From: Pantoea rwandensis
GTDB lineage: Bacteria > Pseudomonadota > Gammaproteobacteria > Enterobacterales > Enterobacteriaceae
Direction of reading: 5' to 3'
DNA: 64,000 bases
NCBI RefSeq assembly: GCF_002095475.1
Contig: NZ_MLFR01000002.1
Coordinates: 186,001 to 250,000 of the forward strand
Positions 56,156-64,000 of the stretch are shown in pieces. The translations under genes and the position numbers were made by a program. The notes under the pieces were generated by a model that saw only the letters and a program-made list of their open reading frames with translations, ran no database searches and had not been told where the DNA came from. How positions within the stretch are numbered: position 1 is the first letter of the stretch; each line of letters starts with the position of its first letter.

Positions 56156-57178
56156 ATGGCTAAAACAATTGAAGAAATTGCTACCGACTTGAGCATTTCG
56201 ATTACCACCGTTCGCCTGGTTTTGAACGGAAACGCTGACAAATATCGAATTAGTCAGAAAACGCAGCAACGCATTAATGATTACACCGCGCTTCACGGAT
56301 ACGTGCTCAATCACGCTGCGCGCAGTCTCAAGCTGAATAAAACCGAATTATTGGGGCTCATCATTCCTCGCCTCTCCAACCCCTACTTCTCCCATCTTGC
56401 TGAGCGTATGGAGTTGAAATGCCTGGAAGCCGGTTATCAGTTGACGATCTGTTGTACTTACAGTGATGCCAAACGCGAGATGAAACTGGTTGAATCGCTT
56501 TTGTCCAGAAACGTCGATGGGCTGTTCATTGCGCCTGCATCATTAAAAGCGCAGGAGCACCACCTTAAGCTCGCGACCCGTCCCATCGTCATTGTCGACA
56601 GGGACTTTGGTAGTAATGATGTTTCGGTCGTGATCAGTGATAACGCCGCCGCTGCCGAGAAACTCGCAACTGCCATGATCAAACAGGATGCTGTGCCACA
56701 CCTGTTCCTTGCCGGGGATGATAAGCAGCCTTCAATCAAAGAGCGTATTCGGGGTTACCGCAACGCCATGTCCGCTGCGGGAATCAAAATCGGCAAAGAG
56801 GCCATTCTGGATGAAGCGCACAACAGCATTGAGGATGGCCGGAAGATGATGAAGCGCTATCTGGATAAACATGGCGCGTTACCCCAATCTTTTATCACCT
56901 CTTCCCTGCCCTTACTGGAGGGTGCGCTGAATGTGATCAGCGAAACCTATGGTCATATTCCTCCAGAACTGAACATCGGCACATTCGATAGCCATCCGAT
57001 GTTGAAGTTTTTGCCTAATCGGATTTGGGTTGCGCGTCAGAATGAAGAGATCATTGTTCAGCACGCGTTTGATGCCATGATGGAAGCGATAAAAGGTAAT
57101 AAGGAGGTTTGCCATCATGTTGTGCCGATGGAGCTAACACAGCATTTAAATGTGAAAGAAAAACCTTTGGCATCATAA
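56156..57178 (+). CDS. LacI-family transcriptional repressor
   Basis: 340 residues from the ATG at 56156. The HTH MAKTIEEIATDLSISITTVRLVLNGNADKYRISQKTQQRI is at 1-41, with the hinge LNHAARSLKLNKT at about 53-65. The periplasmic-binding-like sensor has LLGLIIPRLSNPYFSHLAERMELKCLEAGYQLTI and the DGLFIAPAS strand. It is 140 nt downstream of the frameshifted dehydrogenase in the same direction. Five palindromes of LacI-operator design precede genes between 37.7 and 54.9 kb, two of them in the promoter next to this block. It is the prime candidate regulator; binding has not been shown. Confidence 0.87.
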   Translation: MAKTIEEIATDLSISITTVRLVLNGNADKYRISQKTQQRINDYTALHGYVLNHAARSLKLNKTELLGLIIPRLSNPYFSHLAERMELKCLEAGYQLTICCTYSDAKREMKLVESLLSRNVDGLFIAPASLKAQEHHLKLATRPIVIVDRDFGSNDVSVVISDNAAAAEKLATAMIKQDAVPHLFLAGDDKQPSIKERIRGYRNAMSAAGIKIGKEAILDEAHNSIEDGRKMMKRYLDKHGALPQSFITSSLPLLEGALNVISETYGHIPPELNIGTFDSHPMLKFLPNRIWVARQNEEIIVQHAFDAMMEAIKGNKEVCHHVVPMELTQHLNVKEKPLAS

Positions 57179-57202
57179 ATTATGTAAAACTATTTCTGTA
57201 TG

Positions 57203-57233
57203 GGTTGTTGGTTATTATTAATAATCAACAGCC
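57203..57233 (+). terminator. Inverted repeat after the lacI-type gene
   Basis: 15-nt arms GGTTGTTGGTTATTA and TAATAATCAACAGCC pair in RNA with two wobbles. It is AT-rich and has no clean T tract, so it may be a weak terminator or an operator for the gene at 57291. Confidence 0.45.
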
Positions 57234-57290
57234 TCTCGGGATCACGCTCTTTTAATATTAGAAAATTCAAAAACTAAGGAAATAATCACA

Positions 57291-58265
57291 GTGAATAATT
57301 TAACGAAAAAAGTTCGTTGGGGAATCCTTGCGCCTGGAAGAATTGCACAGAAGTTTGCACATGACCTTAAACTGTCAGACGAAAGTGAAATAATATCCGT
57401 TGTGTCTCGTGATAAACAGCGCGCCGAAGATTTTGCTGAAAAACATAATATTCCAGAAGTATTTTCAAACTATGATGACTTTTATTACCGAAGTACCTGT
57501 GATGTTGTATACATTGCCTCGCCTCATGTTTTTCACAAAGAACAGGTAATAGCCTGCCTGAATGCAGGAAAGTCGGTAATTTGTGAAAAACCTGTCGGTA
57601 TTTCATCGGCAGAAGCCAAAGAGATGATCGACCTGGCAGTAAGCAAAAAGCTGTTCTTTATGGAGGCGATGTGGACGAGATTTTTCCCTGTTATAGAGCG
57701 CGTTATAGATGCAGTTACTAATGGAAAAATTGGGCAAGTCAGTATGATTAAAGCTGATTTTTGTTTCCGGGCACCACTGGATTTTGAAGACAGGTTATAT
57801 AATCCCAAATTAGGGGGTGGCAGTCTGTTGGATGCAGGCATTTATCCTATTACATTCGCACAATTTTTCTATCATTCAGAACCAACCATAATTAACACTG
57901 AGAGAGTAACGACGCCTACTGGTGTGGATGGCACCGGTGTGTATGTACTGCGTTACCCTGGTGACAAACTGGCTATTCTTTCATCATCAATACTGACTAA
58001 AACGCCCTACAATGCCATGATTTGTGGTGAAGAGGGTTACATTGTGATTGAAGACTTTTTATGCCCACCAAAAGCGACATTCCATTACAGTGACGGTACG
58101 GTAGAAACATTCGAGAATGAAACTATTGGCAAGGGCTATTTCTATGAAATTAAAGAAGTGGAAAGATGTTTGTCACTTGGCTTGATTGAAAGTCCTAAAA
58201 GGACTCACGCTTCGACTATTGAAGTACTTGCAACAATGGATAAGATACAAAACACTTGGGGTTAA
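57291..58265 (+). CDS. Gfo/Idh/MocA-family oxidoreductase
   Basis: 324 residues with a GTG start after AAGGAAATAATCACA. NAD-binding N-terminus VRWGILAPGRIAQKFAHDL, the family EKPVG motif in SVICEKPVGIS with the catalytic Lys, and the C-terminal-domain block LGGGSLLDAGIYPITFAQFF with the DAGIY/H pair are clear. Such enzymes oxidise sugars or inositols. The stretch is visibly more AT-rich than the neighbours and may be a separate acquisition. It has no partner gene in the same direction. Confidence 0.87.
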   Translation: MNNLTKKVRWGILAPGRIAQKFAHDLKLSDESEIISVVSRDKQRAEDFAEKHNIPEVFSNYDDFYYRSTCDVVYIASPHVFHKEQVIACLNAGKSVICEKPVGISSAEAKEMIDLAVSKKLFFMEAMWTRFFPVIERVIDAVTNGKIGQVSMIKADFCFRAPLDFEDRLYNPKLGGGSLLDAGIYPITFAQFFYHSEPTIINTERVTTPTGVDGTGVYVLRYPGDKLAILSSSILTKTPYNAMICGEEGYIVIEDFLCPPKATFHYSDGTVETFENETIGKGYFYEIKEVERCLSLGLIESPKRTHASTIEVLATMDKIQNTWG

Positions 58266-58319
58266 CCCTCGCACTACAGATTTTAAATTGAGCCAACAAC
58301 ACGATGCTTTATAAAAAAT

Positions 58320-58341
58320 CAGCCATCTCGATGGATGGCTG
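58320..58341. terminator. Bidirectional terminator between convergent genes
   Basis: CAGCCATC, 6-nt loop, GATGGCTG, with AAAAAAT before and TTTAAT after, between the Gfo/Idh/MocA and aldehyde dehydrogenase genes. Confidence 0.78.
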
Positions 58342-58383
58342 TTTAATAAACTTGGCTTAATCTCTAATCGTTCAATTAAAATA

Positions 58384-59757
58384 TTATTTAGCGATAACCA
58401 CCAACTTCTGATTAGCGAATTCCTTCATCCCTAAGTCTGCCAGTTCATGACCATAACCTGATCGTTTGACGCCACCAAAAGGCAACTCTGGTGCAGTTCC
58501 GCTTTGTGCGTTGATAAAGACCATGCCAGTTTCAATAGCAGATGCCATTTTACGGGCCCGATCCATGTTACTGGTCCATACCGAACCGCCTAGGCCATAA
58601 AGTGAATCATTTGCTAGGGTGATGGCAGCCTGATCATCACTGACCACGTAAATTTGAGCAACGGGTCCAAACAATTCCTCATGATAAGCAGGATTGTCAG
58701 CAGTGATATTCGTCAGAATAGTGGGCTGGTAATAACACCCCTCTCCACTAATGGCTTCACCTCCAAGCAGCACTTTTGCCCCTTTTTCTATTGCTTCATT
58801 GACTTGGGTGACCAATCTATCGCGCGCTGCGGTCGAACACAAAGGCCCCAGGGTCGTCTGCTCATCAAAGGGATCACCAATACGAGCTGCCTGGAATGTT
58901 GCCTTAAGTTTCTCTACAAATGTCGCAGCAATTTTTTCATGCAAAATAAATCGCTTAGCTGCAATGCAGACTTGGCCACAATTGTTCAATCGCGCTTCAG
59001 CACCATTTTTTACAGCGCTGTCGATATCAGCATCTTCGAGCACCACAAAAACATCATTGCCACCCAGCTCAAGCGTAGACTTCTTAAGGTGTTTACCTGC
59101 TTGCTCAGCAACAGCGCTGCCAGCACGTCCAGAACCAGTTAATGCCACGCCTTGTACTCGATTATCAGCAATCAGACCAGCTACCTGATCGTTTTCGATA
59201 AACAGGTTGGTCCAGGCACCTTTGGGTGCGCCTGCCTCATTCACCAGCTTTTCAAAAGCATCGGCGCAGTGCGGGACATTAGGCGCATGCTTGGCCAGAA
59301 CCGGATTACCTAATGCAAGATTGGGTGCTAACGCCCGGATTAACTGGTAATACGGGTAGTTCCAGGGTTCGACAGCAACGATAATTCCCACCGGATGAAA
59401 CTCTTGCCACGCTTCACCCAGCTCGCTCGGATAGGGTTTAGGCTGCAAGATCTCCTGTGCATGTTCTGCATAGTAGCGTGCGACCTGAGAACATAATCTA
59501 ACTTCACCACGGCTTTGATTGATTGGCTTACCCATCTCCCTGCTGGCGATCGCAGCAAGTTCATCGACACGGGCATCAATTAGGTCAGCAAGACGTTTCA
59601 ATACCTGCAAACGTGGTTGAATATCTCCCTGGCTCCAAGAAGAGTGAAACAACCGATCAGCCACTTCCAGTGCATTTTTGACAGCCGAGTCGTCATGCAT
59701 GGGCCAGCTTTTCAGCAACTGGTTAGTCGCAGGATTGATACTTTGATAGGAAGACAT
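58384..59757 (-). CDS. NAD(P)-dependent succinate-semialdehyde-type aldehyde dehydrogenase
   Basis: 457 residues, with AAGGAGTACCA before the ATG. Asn133 in VEPWNYPYY, Glu230 in TLELGGNDVFV and catalytic Cys264 in NNCGQVCIAAKRF are in place; the short N-terminus and GVKRSGYGHELADLGMKEFANQK end match the GabD1/Sad (YneI) group. These oxidise succinate semialdehyde or related aldehydes. It is a single gene. Confidence 0.88.
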   Translation of the reverse strand: MSSYQSINPATNQLLKSWPMHDDSAVKNALEVADRLFHSSWSQGDIQPRLQVLKRLADLIDARVDELAAIASREMGKPINQSRGEVRLCSQVARYYAEHAQEILQPKPYPSELGEAWQEFHPVGIIVAVEPWNYPYYQLIRALAPNLALGNPVLAKHAPNVPHCADAFEKLVNEAGAPKGAWTNLFIENDQVAGLIADNRVQGVALTGSGRAGSAVAEQAGKHLKKSTLELGGNDVFVVLEDADIDSAVKNGAEARLNNCGQVCIAAKRFILHEKIAATFVEKLKATFQAARIGDPFDEQTTLGPLCSTAARDRLVTQVNEAIEKGAKVLLGGEAISGEGCYYQPTILTNITADNPAYHEELFGPVAQIYVVSDDQAAITLANDSLYGLGGSVWTSNMDRARKMASAIETGMVFINAQSGTAPELPFGGVKRSGYGHELADLGMKEFANQKLVVIAK

Positions 59758-60097
59758 TGGTACTCCTTCATTAACGTAGGTCGAGGAAGAAAGATGTAAT
59801 GTCCGGCTTTCGAGCGCATCCCAATAAGTCTCTTGTTAGCTTTTTGCATTCATTTAGTCAAAGCGTCGGCATTCAGCTAATTTAATGAGAGTTATTTGTG
59901 ACCTTGGGTACGTCAATGACCAGACAATATTTAAATGGGGCGTGAGTGTTTTATACCACTCTGAATTTATGAGGGGAACCTCTGGCGGTGACGTTGAGCA
60001 ATGAACAAAAGTAGTGTTCAAACCTGGTGACGATAAAAAACTACATATATCTTAGCCAAAGAGAAGTCCTTATAAAGGTATTGTATCTTATATGAGC
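59758..60097. other. 340-bp gap without a gene
   Basis: Between the minus-strand aldehyde dehydrogenase and the next terminator. Stop codons are frequent in all frames. It should hold the promoter for the aldehyde dehydrogenase; nothing else is recognised. Confidence 0.4.
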
Positions 60098-60123
60098 AAA
60101 AGGCCGGAGTTATCCGGCCTTTT
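60098..60123 (-). terminator. Rho-independent terminator of the MFS gene
   Basis: AAAAGGCCGGA, loop GTTA, TCCGGCCTTTT. A strong GC stem with a T tract on the minus strand, directly after the MFS stop at 60127. Confidence 0.9.
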
Positions 60124-60126
60124 AAA

Positions 60127-61413
60127 TCAGAAGCTGATCCTTTCTACTTTTCCCACGACAAAAATATAAGAAAGTGCACCTACCAGAGCAACAGCTGAAA
60201 CGAAGATCAGTGCTGGCGCAAAATTACCCCCACTGACGAGATAGCCGATCACAATTGGAATGACGATAGATGAAAGGTTGCCAATAAAGTTGAACGTCCC
60301 GCCCGTTACGCCAATTGCTTTAACTGGAGCTATAGCAGAGATGAGCGTCCAGGTTATGGAAGAGAATCCGTTTCCAAAGAACGCCAGTGTCATGAAGCAA
60401 ACGATTAAGGTTGTATCATCGGTGAAATTCGCACCAATGATCGATGTGGATAACAGCAGACCCAAAATAATAGGCAACTTGCGCGCAAGTGTGATGCTAT
60501 GACCGCGTTTGATCAGCCAGTCAGAGAAGGTTCCTCCTAGCAATACCCCCACAAATGCGGCCAGGAATGGGATTGAGGTAAGGAAACCTACCTTGATAAA
60601 GTCGAGGTGGCGATATTGCACCAGATAGGTCGGGAACCAGGTCAGGAAGAACCAGAGCATTGAGGTTGACGCGAACTGGCCAATATAAACACCCCAAAGT
60701 TTGCGACGAGAAAAGGCCATTTTCACCTGTGACCAATCCATCTTTTGCTTGGCATCGGTCTTATCACTCACGGTCGCGGAAATGACACCGCCCCCCTCCC
60801 GGATATAATCAATTTCAGCCTGATTTACTTTTGCATGTTCGTTCGGCTGACGGTAGAGCGTATACCATACGATGCCCCAGACAATCCCCACCATGCCCAT
60901 CAGGATGAACATGCCTTGCCACCCGATCCATGTCTGAATCGCCACTAATACCGGCGTCAAAAAAGCCACACCGACAAACTGTCCAGAAGTATAGCAAGCG
61001 ATTGCTTTACCCTTCTCATGCTCAGGGAACCAGGCCGTTACAACCTTATTGTTCGTAGGGAAGGCTGGGACTTCGAAAACACCGATAGCCAGTCGCAACC
61101 CAAACAGTGCCGCAAAGCCCTGGGCGAAGCCCATTAATACTGTCATGGATGACCAACCAACAAGCATCAGGGTATACAACACGCGCGGAATAAGTTTATC
61201 AACAATAAACCCGCCCGGTATTTGCAGCAACGCGTAGGTCCAGCCAAATGCCGAGTAGATGTAACCCATTTCAATGGTGGACAGCCCAAAGTCGGCTGCG
61301 ATGTGAGGCCCTGCAATGGAAAGATTACTTCTGTCCATGTAGTTAATAACAACTGCTATAAATACCATAAACAGAATGAAAAACCTGACTTTCGTTGGTT
61401 TTTGATTACTCAT
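60127..61413 (-). CDS. MFS transporter, GudP/ExuT-like anion:cation symporter
   Basis: 428 residues, 12 helices, with AGAGGTTTGT before the ATG. The N-terminal INYMDRSNLSIAGPHIAADFGLSTIEMGYIYSAFGWTYALLQIPGGFIVDK is the signature of the hexuronate/glucarate/phthalate branch (ACS). FEVPAFPTNNKVVTAWFPEHEKGKAIACYTSGQFVG follows. It closes an operon with two mannitol-dehydrogenase-family genes and a kinase, so it may import a sugar acid or polyol for them. Confidence 0.87.
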   Translation of the reverse strand: MSNQKPTKVRFFILFMVFIAVVINYMDRSNLSIAGPHIAADFGLSTIEMGYIYSAFGWTYALLQIPGGFIVDKLIPRVLYTLMLVGWSSMTVLMGFAQGFAALFGLRLAIGVFEVPAFPTNNKVVTAWFPEHEKGKAIACYTSGQFVGVAFLTPVLVAIQTWIGWQGMFILMGMVGIVWGIVWYTLYRQPNEHAKVNQAEIDYIREGGGVISATVSDKTDAKQKMDWSQVKMAFSRRKLWGVYIGQFASTSMLWFFLTWFPTYLVQYRHLDFIKVGFLTSIPFLAAFVGVLLGGTFSDWLIKRGHSITLARKLPIILGLLLSTSIIGANFTDDTTLIVCFMTLAFFGNGFSSITWTLISAIAPVKAIGVTGGTFNFIGNLSSIVIPIVIGYLVSGGNFAPALIFVSAVALVGALSYIFVVGKVERISF

Positions 61414-61519
61414 ACAAACCTCTGTCTTTTTATATAAGGCACATTTTTATGTACAGAGTTCCAGGGCGAATAATGTTATTCACCCTGTCACTTCTGTTTA
61501 TTAATTTTTTGAGGATTTT

Positions 61520-62659
61520 TTATTTAAGTAGCTGGCTAATAGTTTTTCCTGACTTGAGCTCTCTGTAATGATTTTCTACCTGAGTGATAAGTTCTGCGTC
61601 ACTGTCAACGCCACTGAGTTTGGTTAATACTTCACTCGGAGAAGAATAGGTATCGAGAAGCTTTTCGTTTTTCTCACCCCACAGAATCGCTGCGGCGATC
61701 ACAATGGCAATGGTATCCGTATCACCATGAATGTCTTTGATCATATTCGCTGGCGCGATCATGCGATCATCTGAACGCAATTTTCGACTGACTTCACGTG
61801 CGTTCTTACTGACATAATCTTCGATGGTATGATCACTGAATTTTTTCAGCGCATTGTTTGAAAAGTTGGTTTGCGACTCCGCATCTACGCCCAATACTTG
61901 GCAAAGTGCTTTGTTTAATTCCGGCACCACGCGTTGAATTAATGCGCGTACTTCAGCATCATTAGCTGAAGTGGCATAGTCCTCGATGCCTTTGTAAGCA
62001 CCAACATAAGTCACGATAGCGCTGATAAAGTTATAAGTGTAAATCTTCCGTTTCAGCAGGCTGCTCATATCGGACTCTGGATCAAGACCTTCAACCGCCA
62101 AAGCGCCACCTAATGCTGCCGCATTGTATGGAGCACGATTGTAATTCTCAGTACCGATATCAAGGCGGGTTTTCTTTAATACATTCGTCGTACAGAAAAT
62201 GGCTAATTCTGCGACTTTAAAGTCGCTGGTTCCGCCTGCCTTAGCCGCCAGTGCTTCACTGAAGATCTGTCCCGGGGATACCCCGTTTTCGCACACCAGA
62301 ATAGTCATCGCGTCCAGACCAGTTGCGCTTCGACGGCGCAAAGCAGGTGCGATTTCCGCAGCCACTGTCGGTAAATTCTGCTGTCCGACAGAAATCAGTA
62401 GGATGTCAGCTTTCTCAATCGCCGCATCAGCTTCAGCGGAACGTGCAAGATGTGCATCGAAACCCTGAATATGCAGTGGTTTTACTGATTCATCAAAGCA
62501 GTGCACGGTAAAGAAATTGTCTTCCTGAAGATATTTAACCGTTTTCTCATTCTTATCAATAAACGTCAGGTGATAACCACTTTTGAAAAAGAAACGAGAT
62601 ACAAAACCACGGCCAGACTGGCCGGCACCGATAACAACAGCTGAAAGTCTATTAGTCAT
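61520..62659 (-). CDS. Mannitol dehydrogenase family protein, copy 2 (motif His absent)
   Basis: 379 residues. The Rossmann motif VVIGAGQSGRGFVSRFFFKSGYHLTFIDKN is at 8-37, and the helical C-terminal domain follows MtlD. The family catalytic motif KxxxxNxxH reads Lys205, Asn210 and Ser213 (KIYTYNFIS), so the histidine is lost. It overlaps the upstream copy by 8 nt. Either the histidine role is taken by another residue or this subunit works with its partner or in another reaction. It is predicted cytosolic. Confidence 0.83.
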   Translation of the reverse strand: MTNRLSAVVIGAGQSGRGFVSRFFFKSGYHLTFIDKNEKTVKYLQEDNFFTVHCFDESVKPLHIQGFDAHLARSAEADAAIEKADILLISVGQQNLPTVAAEIAPALRRRSATGLDAMTILVCENGVSPGQIFSEALAAKAGGTSDFKVAELAIFCTTNVLKKTRLDIGTENYNRAPYNAAALGGALAVEGLDPESDMSSLLKRKIYTYNFISAIVTYVGAYKGIEDYATSANDAEVRALIQRVVPELNKALCQVLGVDAESQTNFSNNALKKFSDHTIEDYVSKNAREVSRKLRSDDRMIAPANMIKDIHGDTDTIAIVIAAAILWGEKNEKLLDTYSSPSEVLTKLSGVDSDAELITQVENHYRELKSGKTISQLLK

Positions 62660-63836
62660 GACGAATAATTCCTGAATTTATAAGAAGAGTAATTTTTTCC
62701 CTGATGCTGGCAGCTAAAACACCGTCGGTCGGAATGTGACAGACAGTTTTAAGAATGTGGTCGATACCTGACGTCTCGCGCAATTCTTGTAGTTTGAGTG
62801 CGAGTTCATCTTCTGGATTATCAAAATAAAGGGCGGCAGCAATGGAAGTTGCGATGCCGTCAAGTGGTAAGTTGTACTCACCCACTAACCTTGCCGCGCC
62901 AATCAGGCGATCGTCTGGCCCCAGCTTACGAAGTGGGTCTGCAGCATGTCGACGTACATCATCAATAATCGCGTAATCCTGATACTTACGCTTCGCCTGT
63001 TCCGAGAAAGCCGTTTGCTCTTCAAGACTGCAGTTGTGACGACGGGCTAATGCGGTATTCGTCTCTGCATAAACACTTTCCAGCACAGACACGATAAAAG
63101 GATCATTGGCAGCTTCTGCCAGTGAGTAAAGCTGCTTCAGATAACCGAGATAGGCGATGGTGGCATTACCGGTGTTATAGGTAAAAATCTTGCGTTCAAG
63201 GAAGCCAGCAAAATTGTCCTGAAACACGATGCCAGGGATAGCGGGGCGTGTTCCGCAGAGGTTGTCTGCGTCAACAGGCAGCTCCCAGAAATCCTGTACT
63301 GGCACTACAAGCGGGTCGAGCTGCAGCATTTCTGGGGTTGGGTCCACCGCTGAACGCATTACTACAGCCTGTGCAACCCCAGTTCGTGCCTTAAACAGTA
63401 CCGCGTGTTCTGCACTGAGACTTTTACTGATGCTTTCAGACAGGACACGTGCAGGATCTTTCCAGTTCTCACACGTAATGATGTTTAGCGCATCCAGTCG
63501 GGTATTACGCTGATAACATTCTGTCAATGCCGCGGCGATAGTCGCCCCCAGCGACACCAGATTTTTGCCCCCCACCGACGTGAAGATCACATCCGCATCT
63601 TCAAGTTCGCCGGCAATACCCTGGATATCATGCAAACTGAGGCAGCGGTAACCTTCCACCAGGGTGTTTTTCTCCTCTGCGCCCATGACATGAACGGTAA
63701 AGCGGCCACGCGCGCGCAACTGCTCCAGCAATGGCACATTGAGGTCGACATAGACAATCTCCCAGCCAGCCAGATAAAGAAGTTGTGAAATAAAACCGCG
63801 GGAAATTTTCCCAGCCCCGAAAATAATGGCCTTCAT
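62652..63836 (-). CDS. Mannitol-1-phosphate dehydrogenase-like protein, copy 1 (motif His replaced by Asn)
   Basis: 394 residues, with the NAD motif IIFGAGKISRGFISQLL at 4-20. The motif KxxxxNxxH reads Lys216, Asn221 and Asn224 (KIFTYNTGN). Its start overlaps the stop of the FGGY kinase (TAATG) and its stop overlaps the next gene, so three genes are translationally coupled. A role in polyol phosphate oxidation would be expected from the family and from the kinase upstream, but the changed motif makes the activity uncertain. Confidence 0.83.
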   Translation of the reverse strand: MKAIIFGAGKISRGFISQLLYLAGWEIVYVDLNVPLLEQLRARGRFTVHVMGAEEKNTLVEGYRCLSLHDIQGIAGELEDADVIFTSVGGKNLVSLGATIAAALTECYQRNTRLDALNIITCENWKDPARVLSESISKSLSAEHAVLFKARTGVAQAVVMRSAVDPTPEMLQLDPLVVPVQDFWELPVDADNLCGTRPAIPGIVFQDNFAGFLERKIFTYNTGNATIAYLGYLKQLYSLAEAANDPFIVSVLESVYAETNTALARRHNCSLEEQTAFSEQAKRKYQDYAIIDDVRRHAADPLRKLGPDDRLIGAARLVGEYNLPLDGIATSIAAALYFDNPEDELALKLQELRETSGIDHILKTVCHIPTDGVLAASIREKITLLINSGIIRHD

Positions 63837-64000
63837 TACTCTGCGTCCTCGAATTGATTGATATTGGTATCGAAAACTTCTCTCAGCGCGTTATAAAGGC
63901 TGAGGTAAGTTTCAAATTTGCGGTTGTACATGGCATGCCTTGCCGGATCTGGAATAAAGACCTTTGAGGTGCGTATCATATTTTCTGAAGCCGTCGCTAA
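63836..64000 (-). CDS. FGGY-family kinase, C-terminal part (cut by the window end)
   Basis: The last 54 codons of a kinase are in the window: FIPDPARHAMYNRKFETYLSLYNALREVFD, the usual end of xylulokinase-type FGGY proteins. The rest lies beyond 64000. The stop overlaps the start of the mannitol-dehydrogenase-like gene at 63836. The substrate cannot be judged from this part. Confidence 0.72.
   Translation of the reverse strand, partial: LATASENMIRTSKVFIPDPARHAMYNRKFETYLSLYNALREVFDTNINQFEDAE

Overview
The window reads as an accessory, carbon-utilisation-rich region of a Gram-negative gammaproteobacterium of the Enterobacterales. The signs are a galactitol PTS operon, a YdfG-like dehydrogenase, a LacY-type permease, a FepA-type receptor behind a Fur box, and Shine-Dalgarno spacing throughout. 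An Erwinia/Pantoea-like host, possibly a large plasmid or a hypervariable chromosomal region, is plausible. I cannot fix the genus, and I see no replication, tRNA, rRNA, phage, transposase or CRISPR sequence.

Layout. 1-1.7 kb: an iolD-iolE deletion fusion, an SDR and a small unknown protein. 1.8-4.9 kb: a periplasmic cyclophilin-like protein, an SDR and a cupin, with a divergent LysR regulator. 5.1-10.9 kb: a candidate PadR regulon of two operons (cupin, quinol monooxygenase-like, YbhB-like, tautomerase and SDR; transporter and aldo/keto reductase). Each operon is preceded by a copy of the same inverted repeat around the padR gene. 11.0-12.2 kb: a rearrangement scar of gene ends (PQQ dehydrogenase, betaine-aldehyde dehydrogenase, ornithine cyclodeaminase). 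12.5-18.6 kb: glutamate dehydrogenase, a DMT exporter, a ThDP enzyme, an aromatic-type aminotransferase and an Lrp regulator. 18.7-25.5 kb: the galactitol operon gatZABCD-Y with divergent gatR, in which gatD is frameshifted. 25.5-30.3 kb: xylulokinase, SDR and MFS with a LysR regulator. 30.3-33.1 kb: a Fur-boxed TonB receptor.

33-57 kb holds the most interesting structure. Two polyol/sugar catabolic blocks lie 9-17 kb apart. Block A (about 33-45 kb) has SDRs, three paralogous MFS permeases, a zinc dehydrogenase, a class II aldolase, a PfkB kinase, an enolase-superfamily dehydratase and an aldehyde dehydrogenase. Block B (about 46.7-56 kb) has a LacY-like permease, an SDR, a frameshifted MFS, a NanA/DapA-like aldolase, a fucose-isomerase-like enzyme, an FGGY kinase and a frameshifted zinc dehydrogenase. 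Both carry copies of one 18-bp palindrome, TGCTAACTCGAATTAGCA-like (five sites). A LacI-family gene at 56.2 kb is the obvious candidate repressor, so the two blocks look like one locally dispersed regulon. 57-64 kb: a Gfo/Idh/MocA oxidoreductase, an aldehyde dehydrogenase, and an operon of FGGY kinase (cut by the window end), two tandem mannitol-dehydrogenase-family proteins that both lack the family's catalytic-motif histidine, and an MFS permease.

Four genes (the PadR partner, gatD, the ACS permease and the zinc dehydrogenase) are interrupted by apparent single-base losses beside G/C bases. These may be real decay or sequencing error. Functions are assigned from remembered family motifs only; no search was run.
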